From NCBI GenBank assembly GCA_012845835.1, contig JABAKD010000023.1, positions 9,279,840-9,343,839 of the forward strand: a stretch of 64,000 bases of DNA, written 5' to 3'. Made by a program: the position numbers and the translations under genes. Under the pieces are notes generated by a model. It was not told the DNA's origin. It did no database searches and was given only the letters and a program-made list of their open reading frames with translations. Shown here piece after piece: positions 21,430 through 33,050 of this stretch. Every line of letters begins with the position of its first letter. Position 1 is the first letter of the stretch. The stretch is from Undaria pinnatifida. Taxonomy: Eukaryota; Sar; Phaeophyceae; Laminariales; Alariaceae.

Positions 21430-21890
21430 TTGGTGGATGCTGCTCGGCCAACCCGTATCGTACCACGTTCACGACAGTAACACATGTCAATAGGCACCAA
21501 CACCGCTTCAAAAGCATTAGACTAGATCTGATCGTCAAGTATATGGTACGTACCCGGCAACAATTGAAACACCTGTGAAAAGAAGCTGGCGGCGGTGCCG
21601 AAGAGGCGAGAGGAGTACTTGTCGGCTGTCGGCCGTCTGGCGATGCTGGTGGCGAGGTGACAGTTAGGAGTACTTGTCGGCTACCAGGGGTAGGATTGTG
21701 TTGTGCGGGAGTGGGGTAGTAGTGGGTGAATGAATTCGTGGGTGCAATGCTCGGGACTGTGCCACCCGAACCAATGTTGTACGGGATGCCGTTTTACAGA
21801 TTTTCCATCTGGCACAATATCCTATACATTGGGTACGTTTTACGTCCCTAAAAGATTTTCGCCGTTTTACGCGGTGTATCCGTTCTCAGT
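21430..21890 (+). repeat. Interspersed duplicated block A2 at the satellite end
   Basis: This is a diverged partner of 19365-19790 in the same order and orientation. The two together suggest a ~2 kb higher-order unit made of satellite plus block. Confidence 0.75.
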
Positions 21891-22732
21891 GTCAATGATG
21901 CAAATCCACGCACGAACATTCCAATAAGTTTCCCTCTCTCGCACCTTGATAAAAGGGCCCCCTGTCCCCTTCAGAACAGATCCCTCCTCCGTATGTATCG
22001 GGCGTATCCCGTTGTCCCCGTGGCGTCAAAAATCGATTATCGCAGCAGCGCTGCCATTTACAGCACACACATATCACACACAAAATATCAACAATAATAC
22101 TATGCATGAAACACACAACAAGCTGTGTTGACCGAAAAGGTAGTGCAGTAGATTTTATGTGTGCCGCAGTTAGTTGGTATACGTGATGCATGAAGTTATA
22201 CGTCGAAGCGCTGAGTACGAGATCGCGTAGTCAAATATGTTACTACTTCTGGTCGATGGCTGTGTTGTCAGCAGAGGTACTGGTGATGCAGATCTAGCTC
22301 CAATGACATACAGCGCACACAAACCACGGTAGGCAACTAAAGACCGTGTACTTTTTTGCACTGTATGTGTTGTATGTGTTGTATGCGCTGCATTTGCCGC
22401 ATGAAACAGTGCACCAGAGACGTGTAATGTAATATATCTCTTCGGATCAAAGTCACTTTTTTGGGGTGGAGATATAGCGCTCCTCACACAAGGGAGGAGA
22501 GCCTCGCCAAAGAGACTACAGTGAATGGTGCACCTCCACCGTAAGGTAATACTGGTATAACAATAACAATACTATTAATAATAGCATGGCACATGTGTCC
22601 CGAACAGAATACCTTGACTTGTTGGTATGATTCGTATGATCCCCAAGTGGCAGCGACGCATGTTCCGCGACGGGCGCACTCAAATTCTCCAACAGGCGCC
22701 TCATTAGATCATGGCCACGGCAGTTATTAGTA
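21891..22732. other. No supported gene; short simple repeats only
   Basis: A short GTATGTGTT-type tandem repeat lies at about 22360-22390. Nothing else is recognised before the GTAGCTATA satellite begins. Confidence 0.4.
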
Positions 22733-22793
22733 GCTAATATAGTAGGGATACAGTAGCCACAGTAGCTGCAATAGTACCTTTAGTAGCTATATA

Positions 22794-22867
22794 TTATGAA
22801 AATTAAAATACACTCCAGCTGTGAGATCGAATATTCTGTCGAAACTCATCTTTGCAAGCTGTGTGTA
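22794..22867 (-). mobile_element. Short 3' fragment of the C/G-tract retroposon
   Basis: AAATTAAAATACACTCCAGC through TTTGCAAGCTGTGTG, then GTAGCTATA satellite resumes. This is an extreme 5' truncation, leaving ~70 bp of the 3' end. Confidence 0.75.
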
Positions 22868-23104
22868 TAGAGTAGCTACAGTAGATATATAGTAGCTATA
22901 ATAGTAGCTATAGTAGCTATCGTAGCTATAGTAGCTACAATAGTGCCGATGGTAGCTATAGTAGCTATTGGTAGCTAATATAGTAGTCTAGGCATATAGT
23001 AGCTACAGTAGCTACAATAATAGTACATATAGTAGCTATAATATCCATAGAAGCTTATGGTAGCTATAGTAGGTATATTTGGTATAGTAGCTATAGTTGC
23101 TAAA

Positions 23105-24168
23105 TATAACGCCCCACCTACAATCGAAATCGGCCAGAGTAAAAAACACTAATAAGCCATTGATATCACGTCAGTATCCTTCTAGCCATCCATGACGTAG
23201 CTTTCATTCATCTCCCCTCCCCCCCTCCAACGCCCCCTCCTTCCCCACACCCCGCACGATCGCCTAGACCCAGCACCGCGCGTATAGTAGGCCCCTACAT
23301 ATATGATTAATACGCGCGATCGGAGGATCACACACAATGTTGCGAACATCAGCAGTGTCAACCAAATCCTTGATTTTAATAATTTATGTGACCTAAACCT
23401 CTTGAAAACCCTCCCCCCCCCCCCCCGCCTTTTTTTTTTTTTCTTCCCTCGCTTCCTCTTGCTTAAACGCCTCGCCTACTATCGAAACCCGCCAGAGTAA
23501 TAAACACTTCCACGCCCTGGATATCGCCTCGTTATCGTTTCAGAGCCGTCCATGCCGCTGCTGCAATTCCCACCCACCCCCGTCCCCAACGCCCTCTCCT
23601 TCACCCACCACCCGCACCATCGCCTAGACCTAGCACCACGCGTATAGCCAACCCCTACATCTATGCGACCTAAAGCCCTCCCCCCCGCCCCCGCCCCCCC
23701 CCCGCCACATTCCTCCCCCTCCCCGACAAGAAATATTTATAGTTTCCACACACAAATAGACCTGCCCCACGCGTCCCCTCCCCCCCCTTCCCCCCTCCCG
23801 CCCCCCTTATGATCAAAATCAGGCCCCCACGTCCTTACAAACTCCGCCCTCCGCCCACCGGATATATATTCGATTTACAGGATTCACTTGAGAAACTGAT
23901 GCATTTCCTTCCACAGCTAGCTGTCAGATTTTGTCCCCCTCAGAAACGGGTTTCATAGTTTCCGCGCAAAGACTGCCTAGCATCACCCTGTTGACCCTGA
24001 TAGCTACACTGTAGTTGCAAGGGGAGTCGCCGACCTATATCCTTAACGAGGACACACAAACAACCCGTAATACGCGTGATCGGAGTATCACACACAGCTA
24101 GCTGGCAAAGATGAGTTTCGACAAAATATTCGATCTCACAGCTGGAGTGTACTTTAATTTTTAAAATA
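23105..24168 (+). mobile_element. Long C/G-tract retroposon-like element, forward orientation
   Basis: This has the same module order as 7690-8957: an opening with GCCCCACCTACAATCGAAAT, C-tract modules, the core from TTTCCGCGCAAAGACTGCC (23960) to GCTGGAGTGTACTTTAATTT, and an A/T-rich tail at about 24168 leading back into the satellite. Confidence 0.7.
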
Positions 24169-24305
24169 TAGACTCCGGAGTATAATATTAGCCAGTAGCT
24201 ATTGTAGCTATAGTAGTTACAGCAGCTACATACAGAAGCTATAGTAGATTTAGTAGCTTTTTTAGCTATTATACCTGGTACTATAGTAGCTAAATAAGCT
24301 ATTAC

Positions 24306-25085
24306 TACAAAAAATTAAAATACACTCCAGCTGTGAGACCGAATATTTTGTCGAAACTCATCTTTGCAAGCTTTGTGTGATACTCCGATCGCTATTATAA
24401 TACACTCCAGCTGTGAGACCGAATATTTTGTCGAAACTCATCTTTGCAAGCTTTGTGTGATACTCCGATCGCGCGTATTACGGGTTGTTGTGTGTCCTCA
24501 TTAAGGATATAGGTCGGCGACTCCCCTTGCAACTACGGTGTATCTATCAGGGTCACCAGGGTGATGTTAGTCAATCTGTGCGCGGAAACTATAAAACGCG
24601 GTTCTGAGGGGGACAACATCTATCTGACAGCTGTGGAAGAAAATGCATCCGTTTCTCCAGTGAATCCTTTAATTAAGTCGAATAACCGGTGAGGGGAGTC
24701 CGGAGTTTTGAAGGTCGTGGGGGCCTGGTTTTGAGCAAAAGGGGATGGGGGGGCGGGGGGCGGGGCAGCTCAATTTTCGCGTGAAAACTATAAATCCTTC
24801 AAGCAAGGTGATAAATCTGACGGTTTTGGAAAAAAAATGCATCAGTTCATCATGGGAGGGGGGAGGGGGGGGGGGCGGGCGGAGCAGCTCAATCTGTGCG
24901 TGAAAACTACATTCTTTTAAGGGGATGAGTGTGACGGTTTTGCAAAGAATGCACCAGTATATCATGCATATCCTGTAAGTGGTACAACCAGTGAGCAGAG
25001 GGCGGAGTGTTTGAGAGTGTGGGGGTGGGGTGGGCGGGTTGGGGAGGGGGGGGGTGGGGGAGGGGGGGGGGGGGGGGAGGGGGGC
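24306..25085 (-). mobile_element. C/G-tract retroposon, reverse, with doubled 3' end
   Basis: The 3' module is present twice in tandem: 24306-24392 (ending ACTCCGATCGC), then 24393 onward starting TATTATAATACACTCCAG. G-tract modules follow, each holding a motif like GAAAACTATAAATCCTT, down to a G-run of tens of bases at about 25045-25085. Confidence 0.7.
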
Positions 25086-25282
25086 TTTAGGTGTAGCTAC
25101 AGTAGCTATAGTAACTACCAGTTATTATAATATATGGTGAGAGTTGATAGTTAAACTTACAGTACCTACTAATTTGCTGGCGTGTAGTAGCTATAGTAGC
25201 TTTCATAGTAATTATAGTATCGAGTAGCTTTTCAAAGTAGCTATTATAGTAGCTATTATAGTAGCTGTAGTAAGCTAAAATA

Positions 25283-26510
25283 TTAAAAAAAATGAAAATA
25301 CACTCCAGCTGTGAGATCGAAGATTTCGTCGAAACTCATCTATGCAAGCTGTTTGTGATACTCCGATCGCGCGTATTACGAGTTGTGTGTCCTCATTAAA
25401 GATATAGGTGGGCGACTCCCCTTACAACTACAGTGTAGCTATCAGGGTCAACAGGATGATTTTAGTCAGTCTGTGCGCGGAAACTATAAAACCCGTTTCT
25501 GAGGGGGACAAAATCTGACAGCTGTGAAGGGGAATGTAACCTTTGATCAAGTGAATCTTGTAAGTCGAATTACCGGTGAGGGGGTGGGGCGGAGTTTTGA
25601 AGGACGTGGGGGCCTGGTTTTGATCAAAAGCGAACGGATTTGGAGGAGGGGGGGGGGGGGGGGGGAAGTGGGCAATTTGTGCATGTAAGCTATAAATCCT
25701 TTCGAGGGGATAAATCTGACGGTTTTGGCATCAGTATATTATTGGGGGCGGGGGGGGGGGGGTTGGGGCGGGGGGGGGGGGGGGGCGGGGGGGGCAGCTC
25801 AATATGTGCCTGGAAACTATACATTATTTTGAGGGGATAAATGTGACGGTTTTGGAAATAATACATCAGTTTATCATGTATATCCTGGCGTAAGTCGTAC
25901 AATCAGTGAGTAAAGAGAGGGTGGAGTGTTCGAGGGGGTGGGGTTGCGATGGGTTGGGGGGGAGGTGGGGGGTGTGGGGGCGGGGGGGGGGCGGGGGGGG
26001 GAGGAAGGGCTTTAGGTGAGGGGTTTGTTATACGTGTGGTGCTAGGTCTGGGCGATGGTGCGGGTGATGGGGAAAAAGGGGGCGTTCGAGGCGGGGGGGG
26101 GGGGGGGGGAACACAGCGGCATGGATGGCTCTCGAAAGATAATGAGGTGATATCCTGTGCGTGAAGTGTATATTAATGTGGCGGATTTTGATATTTGGTG
26201 GGGCGTTTGAGTAAGGGAGAGCAAGAGGGGGGGGGGGGATTTTTTAGGAGGTTTAGGTCACAAATAATATTCAAATACACTTCGGCTGTGACATCAAAGA
26301 TATGTAGCAGCTTGTTTTACGCGTGGTGCTAGGTCTAGGCGATCGTGCAGGTGGTCGGAAAAGAGGGGGCGTTGGAGGGGGGGGGGGGGGGGCGGAGGAA
26401 GGGCTTTAGGTGAGGGGTTTGTTATACGTGTGGTGCTAGGTCTAGGCGATGGTGCGGGTGATGGGGAAGGAGGGGGCGTTCGAGCCGGGGGGGGGGGCAC
26501 ACCTCGGCAT
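25283..26510 (-). mobile_element. Long C/G-tract retroposon, reverse
   Basis: The order is 3' tail, core (AATACACTCCAGCTGTGAG to TCTGTGCGCGGAAAC), AAACTATAAAACCCGTTTCT, and then modules separated by long G-runs. Repeated internal phrases are TTTCGAGGGGATAAATCTGA / TTTTGAGGGGATAAATGTGA and GGTGCTAGGTCTAGGCGAT. An internal decayed copy of the 3' module lies near 26270. Confidence 0.75.
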
Positions 26511-27003
26511 GGATGTAATATAGTAGATGTCATAGTAACTACAGTAGCTATAGTAGCTATTGCAGTAGCTACTACAGTCGTTATAGCATAGCTATTGTAG
26601 TAGCTGTAGTAGCTATTATAGTGGGGTTGATAGTAGCTATAGTAGCTATAGTAGCTGTAATTGCTATAGAAGCTATTGTAACTATTATAGTAGCATTAGT
26701 AGTAGCTAATATAGTAGCTACAGTAGCTATTATAGCAGCTACCATAGTAACTACAGTAGCTATTGTAGCTATTTCAGTATCTGTAAATGCTATAGTAGCG
26801 ATTATAGTAGCTATAGTAGCTGTAGTAGCTATCATAGTAGCCGTAATAGATGTAACAGCTGTAATAATGGTAGGGTTGATAGTTGCCCCTACAACAGTGT
26901 CTACTACTTTGCTGGCGTATAGTCGCTATATAGTAGCTTTCATAGTAATTATAGTACCTATAGTAGCTATTATACTAGCCGTTATAGTAGCTGTAGTAGA
27001 TAT

Positions 27004-28245
27004 TATAAAAAATGAAGATACACTCCAGCTGTGAGATCGAAGATTTCGTCGAAACTCATCTTTGCAAGCTGTGTGTGATACTCCGATCGCGCGCATTACG
27101 AGTTGTGTGTCCTCATTAAGGATATAGGTCGGCGACTCCCCTTACAGCTACAGTGTAGCTATAAGGGTCAACAGGATGACTTTAGTCAGTCTGTGCGCGG
27201 AAACTATAAAACCCGTTTCTGAGGGGGACAAAATCTGACAGCTGTGAAGGGAAAGGGGGGGCCTGGTTTTGATCAAAAGCGAGCGGGTTTGGAGGGGGGC
27301 GGGGGGGGGGGGGGGGGGGGGAAGGGGCAATTTGTGCATGTAAGCTATAAATCCTTTCGAGGGGATAAATATTATTGGGGGCGGGGGGGGGGGGGGGGGG
27401 GGGGGGGGTTGGGGCGGCGGGGGGGGGGGGGGCAGCTCGATATGTGCCTGGAAACTATACATTATTTCGAGGGGATAAAATGACATTTTTGGAAATAATA
27501 CATCAGTTTATCGTGTATATCCTGGGGTAAATCGTACAATCAGTGAGTAAAGAGAGGGTGGAGTGTTCGAGGGGGTGGGGTTGGGATGGGTTGGGGGGGG
27601 AAGGGTGGGGGGGGGGGGCTTTAGGTGAGGGGTTTGTTATACGTGTGGTGCTAGGTCTAGGCGAATGTGCGGGTGATGGGGAAGAAGGGGGCGTTCGAGG
27701 CGGGGGGGGGGGGGGGGGGGGGGGGAAGGAACACAGCGGCATGGATGGCTCTCGAAAGATAATAAGGTGATATCCTGTGCGTGAAGTGTTTATTAATGTG
27801 GCGGATTTCGATATTTGGTGGGGCGTTTGAGTAAGGGAGAGCAAGAGGGGGGGGGGGGGGGAGACTTTTTAGGAGGTTTAGGTCACAAAAAAATATTAAT
27901 ACACTTCGGCTGTGACATCAACGATATGTATCAGCTTGTTATACGCGTGGTACTAGATCTAGGCGATCGTGCAGGTGGTCGGAAAAGAGGGGGCGTTGGA
28001 TGGGGGGGGGGGGAAGAAGGGCTTTAGCTTAGGGGTTTGTTATACGTGTGGTGCTAGGTCTAGGCGAATGTGCGGGTGATGGGGAAGAAGGGGGCGTTCG
28101 AGGCGGGGGGGGGGGGGGGGGGGGGGGGAAGGAACACAGCGGCATGGATGGCTCTCGAAAGATAATGAGGTGATATCCTGTGCGTGAAGTGTTTATTAAT
28201 GTGGCGGATTTCGATATTTGGTGGGGCGTTTGAGTAAGGGAGAGA
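27004..28245 (-). mobile_element. Long C/G-tract retroposon, reverse
   Basis: This has the same module order as 25283-26510. The closest copy by eye is 31495-33050: for example, the module around 27897-28060 and the one around 32490-32640 are nearly identical. Confidence 0.75.
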
Positions 28246-28300
28246 TAAAAAATGAAAATACACTCCAGCTGTGAGATCGAAGATTTCGTCGAAACTCATC
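28245..28300 (-). mobile_element. 56 bp 3' fragment of the C/G-tract retroposon
   Basis: AAAAAATGAAAATACACTCC through GTCGAAACTCATC abuts the preceding copy at 28245, then the satellite resumes. It is either a nested truncated insertion or a recombination scar. Confidence 0.65.
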
Positions 28301-28469
28301 AGATATTGTAGTAGCTATCGTATCGTATCTTTAGTAGCTATTATAGTAGCTATTAGAGTAGACGTAGTATAGCTTTAGTAGCTATAGTAGCCATAGTAGC
28401 TATAGCAGCTGTAGAAGCTGTAGTAGCTATAATAGTAGGTATAGTAGTAGCTGTAGTAGCTATAGTGTG

Positions 28470-28887
28470 TGTGTGTTCTTCACATTAAAACGTTCTTCTA
28501 CTCGTCGACATCCAGCACACCCAGTGTCCGTACTGATTCTTCACCCTAGAAAGATCAGCTCTGTGGTCACAAGCTACGACACAGAGATAATGCATCGTAA
28601 TGCATTCGACAACGCAATGTCATGCCCTAGTACTGGGTACGACAGGCACAACATACATACGTCAGCAACAGAAATACATTGGAAGAGAGAATACGAAATA
28701 AACAAAAACAAAAACAAAAACAAAATAATAATAAGAAAACATATAAAAACAAAGATAAAAATAAAACAAAAATGAAACAAACAAAATGAAGGGGAAATCG
28801 AAGAAACAACCCAACCGGAAAGGAGAGCCAAAGCTCGGAAAAGAAACATAATAAAATAGTAGCTACGAATAATGGATACATTATTAT
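28470..28887. other. Unique sequence with A-rich run
   Basis: About 28690-28785 is a degenerate AAAAAC/AAAATAA run. The flanking sequence matches nothing else here and no gene is supported. Confidence 0.4.
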
Positions 28888-29380
28888 AACAAATGAAAAT
28901 ACACTCCAGCTGTGAGATCGAAGATTTCGTCGAAACTCATCTTTGCAAGCTAGCTGTGTGTGATACTCCGATCGCGCGCACTACGAGTTGTGTGTCCTCA
29001 TTAAGGATATAGGTCGGCGACTCCCCTTACAACTACAGTGTAGCTATTAGGATATATTAGGAGCTATATTATAAAAATTAAAATACACTCCAGCTGTGAG
29101 ATCGAAGATTTCGTCGAAACTCATCTTTGCAAGCTGTGTGGGAGCTATATTGTAGCGATATAGTATCTATAGTAACTATAGCTAGCTGTGTGTGATACTC
29201 CGATCGCGCGCACTACGAGTTGTGTGTCCTCATTAAGGATATAGGTCGGCGACTCCCCTTACAACTACAGTGTAGCTATTAGGATATATTAGGAGCTATG
29301 TTTTAAAAATTAAAATACACTCCAGCTGTGAGATCGAAGATTTCGTCGAAACTCATCTTTGCAAGCTGTGTGTGAGCTAT
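28888..29380 (-). mobile_element. Three truncated retroposon 3' ends in a row, one split by satellite
   Basis: The copies are 28888-29049, 29068-29289 and 29302-29373. The middle copy is interrupted at about 29141-29183 by 40 bp of GTAGCTATA-like satellite and then resumes with GTGTGTGATACTCCGATCG. The three start with the same A-rich tail and are cut at different 5' points. Confidence 0.7.
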
Positions 29381-30170
29381 ATTGTAGCGATATAGTATCT
29401 ATAGTAACTATAGCATCTGTAGTAGGTATAGCACATGTAGTAGCTATAGTACCTACTTCGAAGTATTGTTATAGTAGCTATAATAAAAGCTATGGTAGTA
29501 GCTACAGTAGCTATATAGTAGCTATTATAATAGCTATAGCAGGTATATATAGTAGCTATAGAAGAAGGTATAGTAGCTATAGTAGTAGCTATACCTGATA
29601 TTGAAGCTATAATAGCTATAACAGCAGGTATATTAGTAGCTATTGTAGCTATAGTATCTATAATAGTAATTATACCTATAGTAGCTATTGTAGGTATAGT
29701 AGTAGCTATAGTAGCTACAGTAGCTATTATAGTAGCTTGAGTAGCTGTTGTACTAACTATTGTAGCTAAAGTAGCTATTATTGTAGGTACAGTTTTAATG
29801 TTGTTGTTGTTGCTGCTATTGTGTTTTTCGTAATGGCGTTTGTCATAATACACCGCGTTTGTCCCCCTCAAATACGGGTTATATAGTTTCCGCGCACAAG
29901 TTGATTAACATCGCCCTGTTGACCTTGGTACAAGCTACACTGTAGCTATAGTAACTACCCGTTCGTCGTAATGGTAAGAGTTGATAGTTACACCTTCAGT
30001 ATCTACTATTTTGCTGGCGTATGGTAGCTATAAGTAGCTATCATGAGTAATTATAGTATCTAGTATTAGCTCTTATGGTAGCTAGAATAGTAATAGCCAT
30101 TATAGTAGCTGTAGTAAGCTATAGTAGTAGCTATCCTAGTTAGTACCTACAACTACAGTAGCTATAGTAT

Positions 30171-30891
30171 GTTAAGATACGGCCTCGAAAGGCCTGTAGG
30201 TATCCGAATTTGAGATCATTTGGATGGGTTTCGTATGATAAGGTTGGCGGTTTATATTCGGGGAAGTTAGGAATTAGATCGGAGGCACGCGCCTCCGATC
30301 TCAGAAGCTATCCCGGGCTCTGGTGGAAACGAATAAAGCTATATCTCTACGAAGGAACGAAAGTGAGTACTCTCCGAGGACCTGCTCAATTGGCAGACCT
30401 GCAGGGGGCACTCTGTGTCCCCCACCTTGAATTTAACATGTGGCGTCGACGGCAGGACAGAAATAAAAAGTGTTCCTGGTTCCATAGCCAGACGGTTAGA
30501 GGTGTGGGAGTGGGGTTTGAGGAGCCGCATCTTCGACTCATGGTCTAGTTCGTAGAACCGGAGTTTCCCCGAATCTCCCATATTTCTGCATATACATGCG
30601 ACTCGTCAGGGTGGGCTAGTGTTAAGATACGGCATCGAAAGGCCTGTAGGTATCCGAATTTGAGATCATTTGGATGGGTTTCGTATGATAAGGTTGGCGG
30701 TTTATATTCGGGGAAGTTAGGAATTAGATCGGAGGCACGCGCCTCCGATCTCAGAAGCTATCCCGGGCTCTGGTGGAAACGAATAAAGCTATATCTCTAC
30801 GAAGGAACGAAAGTGAGTACTCTCCGAGGACCTGCTCAATTGGCAGACCTGCAGGGGGCACTCTGTGTCCCCCACCTTGAATTTAACATGT
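30171..30891 (+). repeat. 450 bp unit plus a second partial copy (271 bp direct repeat)
   Basis: 30171-30441 and 30621-30891 differ at only one position seen (C/A at 30184/30634). Each contains a perfect hairpin, AGATCGGAGGC-ACGC-GCCTCCGATCT (30276-30301 and 30726-30751). The unit ends CAGGGTGGGCTAGTGTTAAG. The same terminal words appear inverted at 3282-3297 and 60114-60130 inside the 7 kb duplication, followed in both families by GTCGCATG-like and GAAGATGCGG words. They are probably one repeat family. Confidence 0.8.
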
Positions 30892-30917
30892 CGCTATTAT
30901 AGTAGCTGAATGTTATA

Positions 30918-31415
30918 CGGCTTAGTTCGGATAAGCAATCGGTTAACCTTGTGCAAGTAGTGGTCAAACGGACTAATACCCCATTAATACATCTACAAAT
31001 GGCGTCGTCGACAGACCATGGCGTTTTTATGTCGTGGGTTCAACTCCCACATCCACCGTAAAAACCTTTTTCAGACTTTCCACATGTCGAACTTAAAAAA
31101 TACCCTCCCCCGTATACCCAGGAAGTGGAACGGCTTGGATAATCGACAGGTCCGCCCGTATATCCGGCCGACCTGGTGTCCCGCCGTTTCAGGGACGGAG
31201 AGTGTAGTTTGGGTAAGCTCGTATTGGTTGAGTATTAAATTAGCAAGTTAGTGGTCAAACGTACTAATACCCGACTAATACAGCAACACACACATTGGGG
31301 TATTAGTCCGTGTGACCACTTGCAAAAGGTTAACCGATAGCTTACCCACACAGTGGGGTATTAGTCCGTTTGACCACTTGAAAAGGGTTAACCGATAGCT
31401 TACCCAAACTAAGCC
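30918..31415. mobile_element. Fold-back/MITE-like element with tRNA-like internal arm
   Basis: The ends are inverted repeats: GGCTTAGTTCGGATAAGC on the left and, reading inward from the right, GGCTTAGTTTGGGTAAGC. They are flanked by the direct repeat TTATA (30913-30917 and 31416-31420). The extended inverted repeat covers about 70 bp (GGTTAACC, then GTGGTCAAACGGACTAATAC). The right arm carries two tandem copies (about 31296-31355 and 31353-31410), and another forward partial lies at 31209-31280. There is no transposase. Confidence 0.75.
31034..31057 (+). other. tRNA T-arm / B-box-like sequence (tRNA half)
   Basis: GTGGG-TTCAACT-CCCAC forms a perfect 5 bp T stem with a 7 base loop and contains GGTTCAACTCC, matching the RNA polymerase III B-box pattern. 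It is followed by seven bases, ATCCACC, where an acceptor strand would lie. No pairing GGTGGAT is found upstream, so this is a tRNA-derived half and not a complete tRNA gene. Confidence 0.5.
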
Positions 31416-31494
31416 TTATAAAATAAAGCAGCTACGTATAGTAGCTGTAGGAGCTATCATAGCAACTATAGTATCTATTAATAGTAGCTATTAT

Positions 31495-33050
31495 ATTAAA
31501 AAAAATGAAAATACACTCCAGCTGTGAGATCGAATATTTTGTCGAAACTCATCTTCTTTGCAAGCTGTGTGTGATACTCCGATCACGCGTATTACGGGTT
31601 GCGTGTCCTCATTAAGGATGTAGGTCGGCGACTCCCCTTGCAACTACAGTGTAGCTATCAGGGTCAACAGGATGATTTTAGTCAGTCTGTGCGCGGAAAC
31701 TATAAAACCCGTTTCTGAGGGGGACAAAATCTGACAGCTGTGAAGGGAAATGTAACCTTTGATCAAGTGAATCTTGTAAGTCGAATTACCGGTGAGGGGG
31801 CGGGGCGGAGTTTTGAAGGACGTGGGGGCCTGGTTTTGATCAAAAGCGAACGGGTTTGGAGGAGGGGGGGGGGGGGGGGGGGAGTGGGCAATTTGTGCAT
31901 GTAAGCTATAAATCCTTTCGAGGGGATAAATCTGACGGTTTTGGCATCAGTATATTATTGGGGGCGGGGGGGGGGGGGTTGGGGCGGGGGGAGGGGGGGG
32001 CGGGGGGGGCAGCTCAATATGTGCCTGGAAACTATACATTATTTTGAGGGGATAAATGTGACGGTTTTGGAAATAATACATCAGTTTATCATGTATATCC
32101 TGGCGTAAGTCGTACAATCAGTGAGTAAAGAGAGGGTGGAGTGTTCGAGGGGGGTGGGGTTGCGATGGGTTGGGGGGGAGGTGGGGGGTGTGGATGCGGG
32201 GGGGGGGCGGGGGGGGGAGGAAGGGCTTTAGGTGAGGGGTTTGTTATACGTGTGGTGCTAGGTCTAGGCGATGGTGCGGGTGATGGGGAAAAAGGGGGCG
32301 TTCGAGGCGGGGGGGGGGGGGGGGAACACAGCGGCATGGATGGCTCTCGAAAGATAATGAGGTGATATCCTGTGCGTGAAGTGTTTATTAATGTGGCGGA
32401 TTTCGATATTTGGTGGGGCGTTTGAGTAAGGGAGAGCAAGAGGGGGGGGGGGGGGGGGAGACTTTTTAGGAGGTTTAGGTCACAAAAAAAAATTAATACA
32501 CTTCGGCTGTGACATCAACGATATGTATCAGCTTGTTATACGCGTGGTACTAGATCTAGGCGATCGTGCAGGTGGTCGGAAAAGAGGGGGCGTTGGATGG
32601 GGGGGGGGGGGAAGAAGGGCTTTAGCTTAGGGGTTTGTTATACGTGTGGTGCTAGGTCTAGGCGATGGTGCGGGTGATGGGGAAGAAGGGGGCGTTCGAG
32701 GCGGGGGGGGGGGGGGGGGGGGACACAGCGGCATGGATGGCTCTCGAACGATAATGAGGTGATATCCTGTGCGTGAAGTGTTTGTTAATGTGGCGGATTT
32801 CGATATTTGGTGGGGCGTTTGAGTAAGAGAGAGCAAGAAGGGGGGGGGGGGGGGAGGGGGGGGGGGGGGGGGGAGGGGGGGGGGGGGGGGGAGATTTTTT
32901 AAGAGGTTTAGGTCACAAATAATAATTCAAATACACTTCAGCTGTGAGATCAAAGATTTGTAGCAGCTTGTTATACGCGTGGTGCTAGGTCTAGGCGATC
33001 GTGCAGGTGGTCGGAAAAGAGGGGGCGTTGGAGGGGGGGGGGGGGGGGGT
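31495..33050 (-). mobile_element. Longest C/G-tract retroposon copy, reverse
   Basis: The order is tail and core (31495-31703), then at least six G-run modules with runs of 10-25 Gs, including a stretch near 32836-32892 that is almost entirely G. The modules alternate two phrase types: GAGGGGATAAAT(C/G)TGACGG, and GTGCTAGGTCTAGGCGAT followed by GGGGGCGTT(C/G)GAGG. An internal decayed 3' module lies at about 32935. Confidence 0.75.

Noticed and set aside
25949-26164. Glycine- or proline-rich ORFs in the C/G-tract elements
   Set aside because: They come from homopolymer G/C runs whose length differs between copies, so frames are not conserved.
26621-27034. 137-residue Val-Ala-Ile repeat ORF
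   Set aside because: It is translation of the GTAGCTATA satellite, with a 9 bp period equal to three codons. There is no start context and the same pattern occurs on the other strand.
31000-31060. Complete tRNA gene
   Set aside because: Only the T arm and a possible 3' acceptor strand are present. No matching 5' acceptor, D arm or anticodon arm can be folded upstream.
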